From NCBI GenBank assembly GCA_027080505.1, contig JALWRX010000112.1, forward strand, positions 47,744 through 111,743: DNA of 64,000 bases. The letters run 5' to 3'. The notes under the pieces were generated by a model that was not told where the DNA came from, made no database searches, and saw nothing but the letters and a program-made list of their open reading frames with translations. A program made the translations under genes and the position numbers. Below, in pieces: positions 39,114-47,992 of the stretch (positions are counted from its first letter, which is position 1; every line of letters begins with the position of its first letter). Source of the DNA: Ghiorsea sp. Its GTDB lineage: Bacteria; Pseudomonadota; Zetaproteobacteria; Mariprofundales; Mariprofundaceae.

Positions 39114-40207
39114 GAATCAAAACCTCGCATCGCCAAACCCACGGGCACCATAAGCATAGGCCCCATGGCTTTGATTTCTTCCGCATCAAATTTTTTGGGT
39201 GACACAGTGATATTATCAAATGGATTGAGAACCTTTGCCTCAATACCCAGCCTTTGATCCAGCTCAACATCAATATCAGGTATCAAAGCACAACCCCCGC
39301 TAAGCAATAGTTTTTGCACTGGATATTCAGCATTGTTTGCACCATAAAAATCAAGAGAACGTCCAATTTCAGAGCTTAGGTTGCTAAAAAACTCTTCGAT
39401 AACATTAGGGTCTATGTCTGAAAAGTTTTCTTTTTTCATTTTTTCTGCAGCACTAAAACTGATAGCATGTGCTTTTTGAATAGCTTCGGTTAAGTTTTGC
39501 CCGCCGTAAAACTGATCACGAACAAATGCCATCTGCCCATCACGCATAATATTAATGTTAATAATATTTGCACCAATATTAATCAATGCATAAGCCGCCG
39601 ATTCATCGACCTCAGTGTCCATAGCCTCTGCTGCATCAACTGCTGTAGTGTCTTGCGTGAACACACCTGTTTCTTCCACCGCATTTTCAAGCGCAAACAC
39701 CGAGCAGTCCACGCAAGTGGTTTGCAGACCAGCCTCACTCAGCACCAATTGATAATCATCAATAATTTCGCGCTTACAAGCTACCAGCACAACATCCATA
39801 TGCTCAGGGTCTTCTTCTGTTTCACCCAAAATTTGAAAATCAAGATATACATCTTCAATATCAAAGGGTACATGCTGATCTGCTTCAAATTCAATTTGCG
39901 ATTCAAGCTCAAATTCTGTTGCCGTTGGCACTTGAATCACTTTAATAATCACAGCATTGCCTGACACAGCTAGGGCAACATTTCTAGTGCTTGTTTGTGC
40001 CTGCTCTAGGGCATCCAATAAAGCTTGGGATACAGCAATCGAATCAATCACCGTGTTTTCTACAATAGCATCACGGGGCAATGGCACATTGGCTATTGCT
40101 TTAAGCTCATAGCCTTTTTTACTATGCGTCAATTCAATCAACTTAATGGCTGACGCACTAATATCAATACCCATTACAGGCTCTTTTTTACGCGAAAAAA
40201 GCTTCAT
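39110..40207 (-). CDS. pilM: Type IV pilus assembly ATPase-like protein PilM
   Basis: Actin-fold cytoplasmic protein that binds PilN. The 365 residues contain GIDISASAIKLIEL, an N-terminal nucleotide-binding signature, and the later segment LLLSGGCALIPDIDVEL. The ATG at 40207 is preferred because GAGGGG lies five bases upstream; a GTG at 40213 would place that site inside the gene. First gene of the pilMNOQ operon, with a promoter at 40249-40277. Confidence 0.93.
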   Translation of the reverse strand: MKLFSRKKEPVMGIDISASAIKLIELTHSKKGYELKAIANVPLPRDAIVENTVIDSIAVSQALLDALEQAQTSTRNVALAVSGNAVIIKVIQVPTATEFELESQIEFEADQHVPFDIEDVYLDFQILGETEEDPEHMDVVLVACKREIIDDYQLVLSEAGLQTTCVDCSVFALENAVEETGVFTQDTTAVDAAEAMDTEVDESAAYALINIGANIININIMRDGQMAFVRDQFYGGQNLTEAIQKAHAISFSAAEKMKKENFSDIDPNVIEEFFSNLSSEIGRSLDFYGANNAEYPVQKLLLSGGCALIPDIDVELDQRLGIEAKVLNPFDNITVSPKKFDAEEIKAMGPMLMVPVGLAMRGFDS

Positions 40208-40248
40208 TTGCACCCCTCAGCTAAGGCGTTACTAACACTCATGACGCT

Positions 40249-40277
40249 AACGTAGTGAAAAGAAACGCTAAAGTCAA
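40249..40277 (-). promoter_or_regulatory. Predicted promoter for pilMNOQ
   Basis: On the minus strand TTGACT (40272-40277) and TACGTT (40249-40254) are 17 bases apart, about 40 bases before the pilM ATG. The -35 is five of six matches to consensus and the -10 is weak. The region 40208-40524 (317 bases) is a divergent intergenic region; apart from this and the promoter of the cytochrome gene I see no gene in it. Confidence 0.5.
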
Positions 40278-40451
40278 ATGCTTGATGCATCATCGTGCCT
40301 TCTCAACACAATATGCATTTCTGGCTTCAACCAAGAGAAACCTGCATTTGTACATTCTAACCCAAAACAAACACTTAGCAATTAAATTACTCCTTTAATT
40401 AGCCTCTATTCAAAATTCATCTATACAACTACACCCGCCACATCAAAAAAA

Positions 40452-40480
40452 TTACAATGCATTTACCAAATGTCTATACT
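40452..40480 (+). promoter_or_regulatory. Weak predicted promoter for the DUF4124-cytochrome gene
   Basis: TATACT (40475-40480) fits the -10 consensus in five of six bases; TTACAA 17 bases upstream (40452-40457) is a poor -35. This would start the transcript about 40 bases before the ATG at 40525. Confidence 0.35.
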
Positions 40481-40524
40481 ATGCTTAAATAACGACTTCA
40501 TTTTTCAATAGAGGCAGGTTACCC

Positions 40525-41043
40525 ATGAAAAAAACACACAATACTTTACTCCAGCTAAGTGCTTTATTTATATTTAGCACCCTATCTTTCACCAACCTCA
40601 GCTATGCTGAGAAAATATACACATGGAAAGATGAATCAGGAAAAATGCATTACACCAACAATCCAGCTTTGGTTCCGCTAAAAAAAGATGCCAATATCAT
40701 CAAAATGAAAGCAAACCCCACTTCAAACACAAAAAGCAATCCCACTATTAGCGGAAAAGATATTTGGGAAGCCCAATGCGCAAGGTGTCATGTTTTAAGC
40801 GCGCAAGGACGCAATGATCTAAGAGGTATGAAGAAACTGGTTGATGCAATTAACGACCCCTCAACAACACCAACACTAGACACCATTATAGTACAAGAAG
40901 CTATTGACGATGAAATGGATGATTTCGCAAAAATCACTTTGAATACCGATGAAGTTCAGGCTGTTGCTGCTTATATACGTCAGGAAATAACCCAACACGC
41001 ATCAGATGACACGAAAAACAGTCCAAAACAGCAACAAAAATAA
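40525..41043 (+). CDS. Exported cytochrome c with an N-terminal DUF4124 domain
   Basis: A 172-residue periplasmic monohaem cytochrome. A signal peptide (cleavage near residue 28) precedes a DUF4124 segment KIYTWKDESGKMHYTNNP, then a linker (about 55-75), and a class I-like haem domain with CARCH (CxxCH) and a later Met-containing helix. The pairing of DUF4124 with a CxxCH haem domain is uncommon in my knowledge of the families. It lies between the divergent pilM and convergent pilX genes, so a link to pili or to periplasmic electron transfer is possible. Confidence 0.8.
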   Translation: MKKTHNTLLQLSALFIFSTLSFTNLSYAEKIYTWKDESGKMHYTNNPALVPLKKDANIIKMKANPTSNTKSNPTISGKDIWEAQCARCHVLSAQGRNDLRGMKKLVDAINDPSTTPTLDTIIVQEAIDDEMDDFAKITLNTDEVQAVAAYIRQEITQHASDDTKNSPKQQQK

Positions 41044-41074
41044 CACACTTCAAGCTACTCAATCACCTTTTAGT

Positions 41075-43588
41075 TTACTTTAGTTCTTGCCAGTATTTTC
41101 TACCTAGGTTTAACGTGTCATTATTCGTTGGTAAATTATCGATAGAAGTATCATCGTATGCAATAACTGTACGCGACCCAGTACCAGCCTCGTTCTTCAT
41201 AAATACACCATAACCTGTAATAACAATCCCATTAATGTATTGAAGCGCAGCGTGACCATTTTGGTTTTTTTGCTCTAATTCAAGCTGACCCGGCGTATAA
41301 ACCACACCTGAAATATTTACTTCTTGATGCATATCCACAAGACCACCCGCATACATTTCTGCTGGAATATCTGCAAAATCCTTATCAATTTTAGCATTTG
41401 CACCAACGCCTGTAATATGAAAAAGCTTACTTTCTTTGGGTGTAAAATATGGGCTTTGAATCAAGTCTTGATTCCAAATACTATTCACACCATCACTGCC
41501 CACTGCTGCCAAGCCTGACTCCAGCAAGCCTCGTTTCCAACCATGAATATAACCACTTGGTAAAAAGGCATGATATAAATCCGCAGCAGAAGCCTGCCCT
41601 TTAACCAAATCGTTTCCAGTATCAATATAAAAGCTTTGTGCATTACTCTCTATAGCGGAACGCGTTGTATCCGACCACGTATTTTTACTCGCCAACGCCG
41701 TTGTTTTGATATAATAATCAAGTAGTGCGGACATGGTTGCTTTATCCGCTGCTGACCAAGTATTCCCTCCACCCGTTGCTGTTGATGTCACAACCTGTGG
41801 CGACTCTTGTGTCATCCAGTCCGTAAAGGAAAAGGGTGTTCCGATTTGATATGCACCCGCCGCATTCATAACCTTAGTTGACCAATTCCTTGCTATATTA
41901 TCTACATCCCAAACCAAATCCATCATACCATCTTCCATCTTATCATTGGTCTGATTCCAGCTTGGCGAACCATTTGGATAGCAATTAATATTCAAAATAT
42001 CACATGTATTTGCAGCACCTGAAAGCCCTGTACGGATAGTTTTTCCATCCATTGCAGGGTTAAACATCAATGGACTATCCACGTTAAGCTTAAAGGTTAA
42101 AGCTTCCCTCGGTGTTACCAATCTTTCTATTGCTGGCTCATATATGTTATTCCCATTCGAATCTATAAAGAAATCAAAAAGCGCACCACCATACACAATC
42201 AGCTTGCCATTAGGAGAAAAAATCTTTGACTTACCTGGGGTTAGCGCTAACGCCTTAAGCGCTTTATACTTAGCAGTAGCCTGACCACAGACTGTGGTTG
42301 TACCCTGAGATGTCACAGGAATCAGCAAGCGGACAAGACCATACATAGGCACATTATTGCGAATATTATAAATCACATCAGGCCACTGAATTGTACCTGT
42401 TCGCGCATGTCCAGCATTATTGGTTTTCAATGTTGTATAATTGCCAAGCGGTGCACCTGCTGTAACTGTATAATTTTGTGTGGGGTCAGCTGGATCTGGT
42501 TTTAAGATTTCTCCACTAAAGCCTGCAATTCGATTAGCCGCTTCCCTATAAGCGTCCAAAGGAAACAACTGTGATGTTGCGCTGGTAAAGTAATTGATTT
42601 GATTGGGCGTACCATAAAGATCTGCACTAACAGTAGTGGCATTATTTGCGCTCATCCAACCACCATTAATTTTAGGATAGTCTACCGCAACAACTTTACC
42701 TGGGTCATACACAATCCATGGGTCAACCCCTTTTAAGTTGGTGCCTGTGCCCCAGTTTGTTTTCCATGGCTTGTTACCATTAGTAATGTTTACTGAATTA
42801 TTGGTTGCCATTGCTGTACCGCCAGGAGCCTGAGTCGCATCAATCATATGACTGGTTGTAGAGCTTCCCGCACTAAAGTTGTTGGTTGTTGTGCTTGCCA
42901 CTGGTCCCGTTGCATCACACTCCTCAATCGTCGGCGCATTCACCATCGCACCTCTAGCTTGAATAGTACTGGTTGAAATAAAAGCATATTCACGAAGTAA
43001 TTTATACGCATTGCCCGAACGACCGAGAACATAAGTCACTGCTGTGCAATCAAGACAAGTATCAGTCGTAAGCTTTGGTGTTGCATAAGGATAACCTGAT
43101 GTCGATGGTTTAAAGCGCGCTACCCATACTGCAACTTGAGCGTATTTATCCACGTTCCAATTTGCTGCTGACGCAGCTTTCTGGACACCTGCATTGGTCA
43201 AATTATACACCCTCGCACCAGAAGTTTTAACCCAAGTATCCACAGCCATAGCATTCGTACCTAAATCTGGTGTAATTGATGCTGGTGCTTTATCAATAAG
43301 AATGTTTGTGCCTGTAGTGCCTCCTGCACTAGCAGCCGTAGCAATAGCTTTAAATTCAACTTGCCCATTTGGGTCTTGACTCCAATAGTTGTAGACATAA
43401 TCCAGCCCTGCTTGCGCTGCAGCAAAAGCTTTGGCTGTGTCCGCAGCACTTGCCGAGACTTTCATTTCTACATTGGTTTTAAACATTGCCGCCGCACCAA
43501 GCCCCATCAGAATTGCCAATAAAATGATGGCAGTAACCAAAATAAAGCCACCTTCATTATGTTTATGATTAATAGCTTTTTCTTCCAT
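41075..43588 (-). CDS. PilX-like type IV pilus minor pilin, very large
   Basis: The N-terminus has the PilX_N pattern GGFILVTAIILLAILMGLG followed by KTNVEMKVSASAADTAKAFAAAQAGLDYV, as in PilX of the minor-pilin clusters. The 837-residue length is far larger than the classical PilX (~170-200), and the remainder has no domain I recognise. The ATG at 43588 has an AAGGAG site five bases before it. It is the last gene of the fimT-pilV-pilW-pilX cluster, 37 bases after pilW. No pilY1 follows. Confidence 0.7.
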   Translation of the reverse strand: MEEKAINHKHNEGGFILVTAIILLAILMGLGAAAMFKTNVEMKVSASAADTAKAFAAAQAGLDYVYNYWSQDPNGQVEFKAIATAASAGGTTGTNILIDKAPASITPDLGTNAMAVDTWVKTSGARVYNLTNAGVQKAASAANWNVDKYAQVAVWVARFKPSTSGYPYATPKLTTDTCLDCTAVTYVLGRSGNAYKLLREYAFISTSTIQARGAMVNAPTIEECDATGPVASTTTNNFSAGSSTTSHMIDATQAPGGTAMATNNSVNITNGNKPWKTNWGTGTNLKGVDPWIVYDPGKVVAVDYPKINGGWMSANNATTVSADLYGTPNQINYFTSATSQLFPLDAYREAANRIAGFSGEILKPDPADPTQNYTVTAGAPLGNYTTLKTNNAGHARTGTIQWPDVIYNIRNNVPMYGLVRLLIPVTSQGTTTVCGQATAKYKALKALALTPGKSKIFSPNGKLIVYGGALFDFFIDSNGNNIYEPAIERLVTPREALTFKLNVDSPLMFNPAMDGKTIRTGLSGAANTCDILNINCYPNGSPSWNQTNDKMEDGMMDLVWDVDNIARNWSTKVMNAAGAYQIGTPFSFTDWMTQESPQVVTSTATGGGNTWSAADKATMSALLDYYIKTTALASKNTWSDTTRSAIESNAQSFYIDTGNDLVKGQASAADLYHAFLPSGYIHGWKRGLLESGLAAVGSDGVNSIWNQDLIQSPYFTPKESKLFHITGVGANAKIDKDFADIPAEMYAGGLVDMHQEVNISGVVYTPGQLELEQKNQNGHAALQYINGIVITGYGVFMKNEAGTGSRTVIAYDDTSIDNLPTNNDTLNLGRKYWQELK

Positions 43589-43625
43589 GTCATACTCCTT
43601 CATTACACTCCCCCATCATCGTATA

Positions 43626-44354
43626 TCACTGAACAGCCGCCATAGGATAAACCTGTGCATAGCGCCATATCCGTTTGGTTGTCACAACATTTCCCCTAAC
43701 ATCTTTCAAAGAACCGCCTTTGTAACCAGCAGGCACTTCCACTTCAATCAATATGGTGTAACCAGGAACAGAAAGTGGGGTGTTTGAGTTTGCAGGATCT
43801 GGCACCAAAGTATTCGGTAAGGCATCTGGAATACCCGAAAAACCAGCCCGCGATGTCCCTCCAACATTATTATCATCAAACACCTTAAACAAGGTTACAT
43901 TGGGCAATATCTCTCTAGGGTTGGCAGTAGTACCCACTACATTTCTATCATAACCAATACTTTTGCTAGCCAAAGTATATCCATAATGTCGCAATACCCG
44001 CTTAGTAGTTGAAGTTGCAGGAGCAAGCGCAGCATCCCACACCTCAAACCTAAGCCGCGTGGTCTCAAAGGGTGCTGTTGTCGATGCGTAAATATCAATC
44101 ACAGGTGCACCAGCCACCGAACCTACCAAAGCCGAGCGTAAATCGCGTGCGATAAACTTTAAAGCAAACTCCAAATCTTGGGATGCATCAATGCGTTTAT
44201 TTTGGTATTGATATTGGTTGCTTTGACTGGTGAAGGTTAGCATTAAACCTGCCAGCACAACCATTGCCACCACAATGGAAATCATGACTTCAATAAGTGT
44301 AAAGCCCTGCTGTTTTTGTAGCTTGTTTTGATTACCTATGGCTTGGACTACCAT
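43626..44354 (-). CDS. pilW: PilW-type minor pilin
   Basis: A 242-residue pseudopilin. The prepilin motif reads QQGFTLIEVMISI, with peptidase cleavage after the Gly and a hydrophobic helix behind it. PilW-like length and position after pilV support the name. The start codon abuts the pilV stop codon. Confidence 0.78.
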   Translation of the reverse strand: MVVQAIGNQNKLQKQQGFTLIEVMISIVVAMVVLAGLMLTFTSQSNQYQYQNKRIDASQDLEFALKFIARDLRSALVGSVAGAPVIDIYASTTAPFETTRLRFEVWDAALAPATSTTKRVLRHYGYTLASKSIGYDRNVVGTTANPREILPNVTLFKVFDDNNVGGTSRAGFSGIPDALPNTLVPDPANSNTPLSVPGYTILIEVEVPAGYKGGSLKDVRGNVVTTKRIWRYAQVYPMAAVQ

Positions 44355-44771
44355 TTAGCAGCCCCCTGTATTTGTCATTGCACCTGTATGAACAACTACA
44401 GATTTAGAGGCGCCACGTAATGTCCAAGAAATCGTAACATCAATATTATGATACCTACAATCTTGCGTACGGTTAGGGCTTAAAGCAACGGATGGAGTAA
44501 AAACATTATTTGAAGGGGATTTTGCCATCGCATCCGCTTTGGTTTGTAGTGTAGAAGCATATAAATCTACTGTTGTCCTAACCTGCGTAATTGCATAGTT
44601 CGCAATAGCATCCGCCTTGCTGCTTGCATCCAATCGCATTTCGTTATCCTGATTAACTTTAATCGCTGTAATGAGAAGACTTGCCATTGCCAGCAAACCA
44701 ACAGAAACAATCAGCATAGTGACCATTGCCTCAATGAGGGTGAACCCTTTTTCAAATTCCTTGCTTAACAT
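44355..44771 (-). CDS. pilV: PilV-type minor pilin
   Basis: A 138-residue pseudopilin with the prepilin sequence EKGFTLIEAMVTMLIVSVGL. The C-terminal half has CRYHNIDVTISW and a final Cys. It overlaps fimT by seven bases and abuts pilW. Assignment as PilV rests on order (fimT-pilV-pilW-pilX), the E residue at +5 of the prepilin helix and the size. Confidence 0.78.
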   Translation of the reverse strand: MLSKEFEKGFTLIEAMVTMLIVSVGLLAMASLLITAIKVNQDNEMRLDASSKADAIANYAITQVRTTVDLYASTLQTKADAMAKSPSNNVFTPSVALSPNRTQDCRYHNIDVTISWTLRGASKSVVVHTGAMTNTGGC

Positions 44772-45289
44772 GGTTTCCCCACGGCCACCCTTCCAGTAAC
44801 TGTACTAATCTTAATAATATAAGCCTTCGTAGATGTAGATGATGATATTTTAGTTGTCATTGCTGCATTCCCCCCTACGCGACCATCCCCTTTAAACTCA
44901 ATAGTAAATGCACCTAAAGGGTCGGTAACCGTACACCCTGTCGCGACATAGTGCTGAAGATTGACACCATCAAAAGCAACTACACGCCCTGATGCATCGG
45001 TAAGCGTGTCGTTAACATAATCTATGTTTAATACTTGTTTAAAACCCGAAGACAGCGCTTTTAGCCGCGCTTGTTGAAAAATGCTCACAACTTTTTCTTT
45101 CGCTGAATCTACTTTGGTTGCTTCACGATAAGATGTCCAAGATGTGCCACCGATTGCCATCAAAATACCCAAAATCGCTATAACTACCATCAATTCAATC
45201 AGCGTAAAACCAGCTTGCTTACAAGCTTGTGCTTGCTGCTTACATGGTGTTTCGCTTAGGTTTGGCGATATGCGCTGGTTTAAACTCAT
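44765..45289 (-). CDS. fimT: FimT/GspH-like minor pilin
   Basis: A 174-residue pseudopilin with a GspH/FimT-type start: a 27-residue leader, then QAGFTLIELMVVIAILGILM, and an interior loop with GRVGGNAAMTTKISS. The ATG at 45289 is the first in frame; no nearer ATG, GTG or TTG precedes the helix. This start overlaps that of the divergent mrcA gene by 20 bases. Confidence 0.75.
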   Translation of the reverse strand: MSLNQRISPNLSETPCKQQAQACKQAGFTLIELMVVIAILGILMAIGGTSWTSYREATKVDSAKEKVVSIFQQARLKALSSGFKQVLNIDYVNDTLTDASGRVVAFDGVNLQHYVATGCTVTDPLGAFTIEFKGDGRVGGNAAMTTKISSSTSTKAYIIKISTVTGRVAVGKPC

Positions 45290-47645
45290 TTTGAAAACAT
45301 CCCTCACTCTAACCTTGGTTGCTGTAATCTGCATCACAGGCGGCATTTTTTATTTCTCTCAAGGCTTACCACAGCTTAGCAATCTTTCGACCTATCAGCC
45401 ACCTTTAGTTTCACGTGTGTTTAATACCCAAGGCGAATTGATTGCCGAATTTGCCGATGAACACCGCATTTTAACACCCATGTCAGAGATTCCCAAATAT
45501 GTTGTCAATGCTTTTTTAGCTGCTGAAGATGAACATTTTTATGAGCATCCTGGCATCAATCCTGCACGTATTATAGCTGCCATGATTGCAAACTTAAAGG
45601 CAGGGCATACCGTGCAGGGTGCATCCACCATCACGCAGCAAGTGGCTAAAAACTTCTTACTCACCAACGAAAAAAGCTATATCCGTAAAGCCAAAGAAGC
45701 CATTTTGGCTTGGCGCATTGAACAAAACTTCACCAAAGATGAAATTTTATATCTCTATTTAAACCAAATCTTTCTAGGTCGCGGCTCTTATGGTGTAACT
45801 TCAGCAGCATGGCGTTATTTCCATAAAAACCTTGATGAATTAACCTTAGGTGAGGCTGCCATGCTTGCAGGATTACCCAAAGCACCCAGTTCTTATGCAC
45901 CTCACGCCCACCCAGAACGCGCAAAACAACGACGTAACACCATACTAAGGCAACTGAAACAAACAGGTTTAGCTTCAGCCAGAGATGTTAACATTGCCTT
46001 GCAAGAGCCTTTGGTTACTACCCCTTTGCCTAAACGCAAACTCAACAACGCCTATGAAAACTTTGTCACCCAGTCGCTGATTGAACAATTTGGTCGAAAT
46101 GCTCTGCGCAAACAAGGCTTAACCATCATTGTTCCCTTTGATGAAACCATTGAAAATGCATCCATCAAAAGTGTGCGTGATGGTTTGTTGCGCTTAGAAA
46201 CAACGCAACCCTACCGTATCCCCACACACCACGAACCTGAAACATGGGAAACACTGCTTAACACATGGGCTCAAGGAAGAGACGCTGAACATGACACACT
46301 TGCCAGCGACCAACTACGCCCTGCACTGGTAGAAAGCATCACCAATGACGGTTCACTGATTGTTCATGATGGCATCAATCAATGGCAATTAAGCCCACCA
46401 ACATGGAAGTGGGATGACAGTGAAGATATTGTTTACACAAAAGAACGCCCAAACCATTGGATTGCTGGTGATGAAATCCTGCTGCGTGGTGATGGGCAAG
46501 GTGGCGTGGCACTCACCCAACAGCCCAGCATAGAGTCAGCACTTTACAGCGTTGATTTAAAACGCGGAACTGTACTTGCCCGTGTAGGTGGTTTTGACTT
46601 TAAATTTGGCGGTTTTGACCACGTTACAGCCAAACGCCAACCAGGTTCATCTTTCAAACCTTTCCTTTACACCACCGCTATCGAAAAGGGCTACACGCCT
46701 GCTACCATCGTCATGGATGCGCCCATTGTTTTTGACAGCCAATCTACCGATGATTTTTGGCGACCTGAAAACTACGGTAACCGCTTTGCAGGCCCTGTAA
46801 CCCTGCGCAATGCTTTAGAACACTCACGCAATCTGGTCGCTATTCGCGTATTGCATGATATTGGCATCAGCACCTTTTTACGCCGCTTACGTGATTACCC
46901 CTTTGAACAAAAATTTCCCAAGCAGTTGGCATTAGCACTTGGTGTTGCCGAAGTAACCCCTGAACACATGGTTGAAGCTTATGTTGTTATTGCCAGTGGT
47001 GGGCTCAAATATAAGCCTGTAAGCATACAGCAAGTGCAAGACCGCAATGGACAAACCTTACATAGATCTGTTGCAGGCAACCGTTGCCAAGTATGCCATG
47101 TTGACCCTGTATTAGCAGTGAATCAAACCATGCGTCCTGCCGAACGTATTGTTGACCCTGTAGATGCTTTTTTGGTGCAAAACATGATGACAGGTGTGAT
47201 AAAACGAGGCACAGCACGCAGAGCTATTGGTCAACACTTTAAGCGCCCCGCCGCAGGCAAAACAGGCACAACCAACCAACAAGTTGACGCTTGGTTTATT
47301 GGTTTTACACCGCAAATCCTTACAGGCGTTTGGGTAGGTAAAGACAATCCTGCACCCATGGGCAAAAAAGCAACGGGTGGTGGTGCGGCAGCTCCTATTT
47401 GGCTACAAGCCATGCAAGTGATGCATCAAGGCAAACCCGTTGAAGACTTCCCCGTGCCCAAAGAGGGGATTGAGTGGGCAAATATTGATTATAAAACAGG
47501 TTTATTGGCTGGGCCAAATACAAAATGGCCATTCTTAGAAGCATTTAAGAAAGGCACTGCACCAACAGAAGTTGCCTCAGGTGATAGCTCATCACAAAAT
47601 AGCCCTATCGATAATAAAAAAGATTTCTTCGATACTGATCTTTAA
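45270..47645 (+). CDS. mrcA: Penicillin-binding protein 1A-type peptidoglycan synthase
   Basis: A bifunctional glycosyltransferase-transpeptidase of the inner membrane. The ATG at 45270 gives 791 residues: a membrane anchor (about 5-30), a GT51 domain with EDEHFYEHPG and QGASTITQQVAKNF, a PBP1A-type OB insert, and a transpeptidase domain with the SxxK motif (PGSSFKPF), SRN and KTGTTNQ. A frame upstream is open to 45144 but would run through fimT. Near residue 610 there is a CQVCH sequence, see the findings. Confidence 0.93.
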   Translation: MRWFKLILKTSLTLTLVAVICITGGIFYFSQGLPQLSNLSTYQPPLVSRVFNTQGELIAEFADEHRILTPMSEIPKYVVNAFLAAEDEHFYEHPGINPARIIAAMIANLKAGHTVQGASTITQQVAKNFLLTNEKSYIRKAKEAILAWRIEQNFTKDEILYLYLNQIFLGRGSYGVTSAAWRYFHKNLDELTLGEAAMLAGLPKAPSSYAPHAHPERAKQRRNTILRQLKQTGLASARDVNIALQEPLVTTPLPKRKLNNAYENFVTQSLIEQFGRNALRKQGLTIIVPFDETIENASIKSVRDGLLRLETTQPYRIPTHHEPETWETLLNTWAQGRDAEHDTLASDQLRPALVESITNDGSLIVHDGINQWQLSPPTWKWDDSEDIVYTKERPNHWIAGDEILLRGDGQGGVALTQQPSIESALYSVDLKRGTVLARVGGFDFKFGGFDHVTAKRQPGSSFKPFLYTTAIEKGYTPATIVMDAPIVFDSQSTDDFWRPENYGNRFAGPVTLRNALEHSRNLVAIRVLHDIGISTFLRRLRDYPFEQKFPKQLALALGVAEVTPEHMVEAYVVIASGGLKYKPVSIQQVQDRNGQTLHRSVAGNRCQVCHVDPVLAVNQTMRPAERIVDPVDAFLVQNMMTGVIKRGTARRAIGQHFKRPAAGKTGTTNQQVDAWFIGFTPQILTGVWVGKDNPAPMGKKATGGGAAAPIWLQAMQVMHQGKPVEDFPVPKEGIEWANIDYKTGLLAGPNTKWPFLEAFKKGTAPTEVASGDSSSQNSPIDNKKDFFDTDL

Positions 47646-47656
47646 AGGAGGCAACT

Positions 47657-47968
47657 ATGACTTACCCCAATGCAACCATTACCAAAAAAGCCAATGTTTA
47701 TTATGATGGCGATGTCATTAGCCGCACCATCACCACCGAAGATGGACAAACCAAAACCCTTGGTTTTATGCAAGCTGGCACTTACAATTTTAAAACATCT
47801 GCTGCCGAAATCATGGAAATTTTACATGGCGAGTGCCGTGTTCGCCTTGAAGGCTCAGAAGACTGGCATATTTATAGTGCAGGCGAATCATTTAAGGTAC
47901 CTGCAAACAGCTCTTTTGACATCGAAGTGGCTGATATGTTGGATTATATTTGTCACTATGAGGATTAA
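47657..47968 (+). CDS. ppnP: Pyrimidine/purine nucleoside phosphorylase
   Basis: A 103-residue cupin-like protein of the PpnP (YaiE) family, which phosphorolyses many nucleosides. The segments FMQAGTYNFKTSAAEIMEIL and AGESFKVPANSSFDIEV match. It starts 11 bases after mrcA with an AGGAGG-like site (AAAGGAGG) and ends nine bases before the first possible uvrA start. Confidence 0.9.
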   Translation: MTYPNATITKKANVYYDGDVISRTITTEDGQTKTLGFMQAGTYNFKTSAAEIMEILHGECRVRLEGSEDWHIYSAGESFKVPANSSFDIEVADMLDYICHYED

Positions 47969-47992
47969 ACGCACACTTTGAAAAAAGACAAT

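Noticed and set aside
45144..45269. An upstream extension of mrcA
   Set aside because: It would run antisense through fimT and adds Cys-rich residues unlike PBP1A; the ATG at 45270 is followed directly by the membrane anchor.
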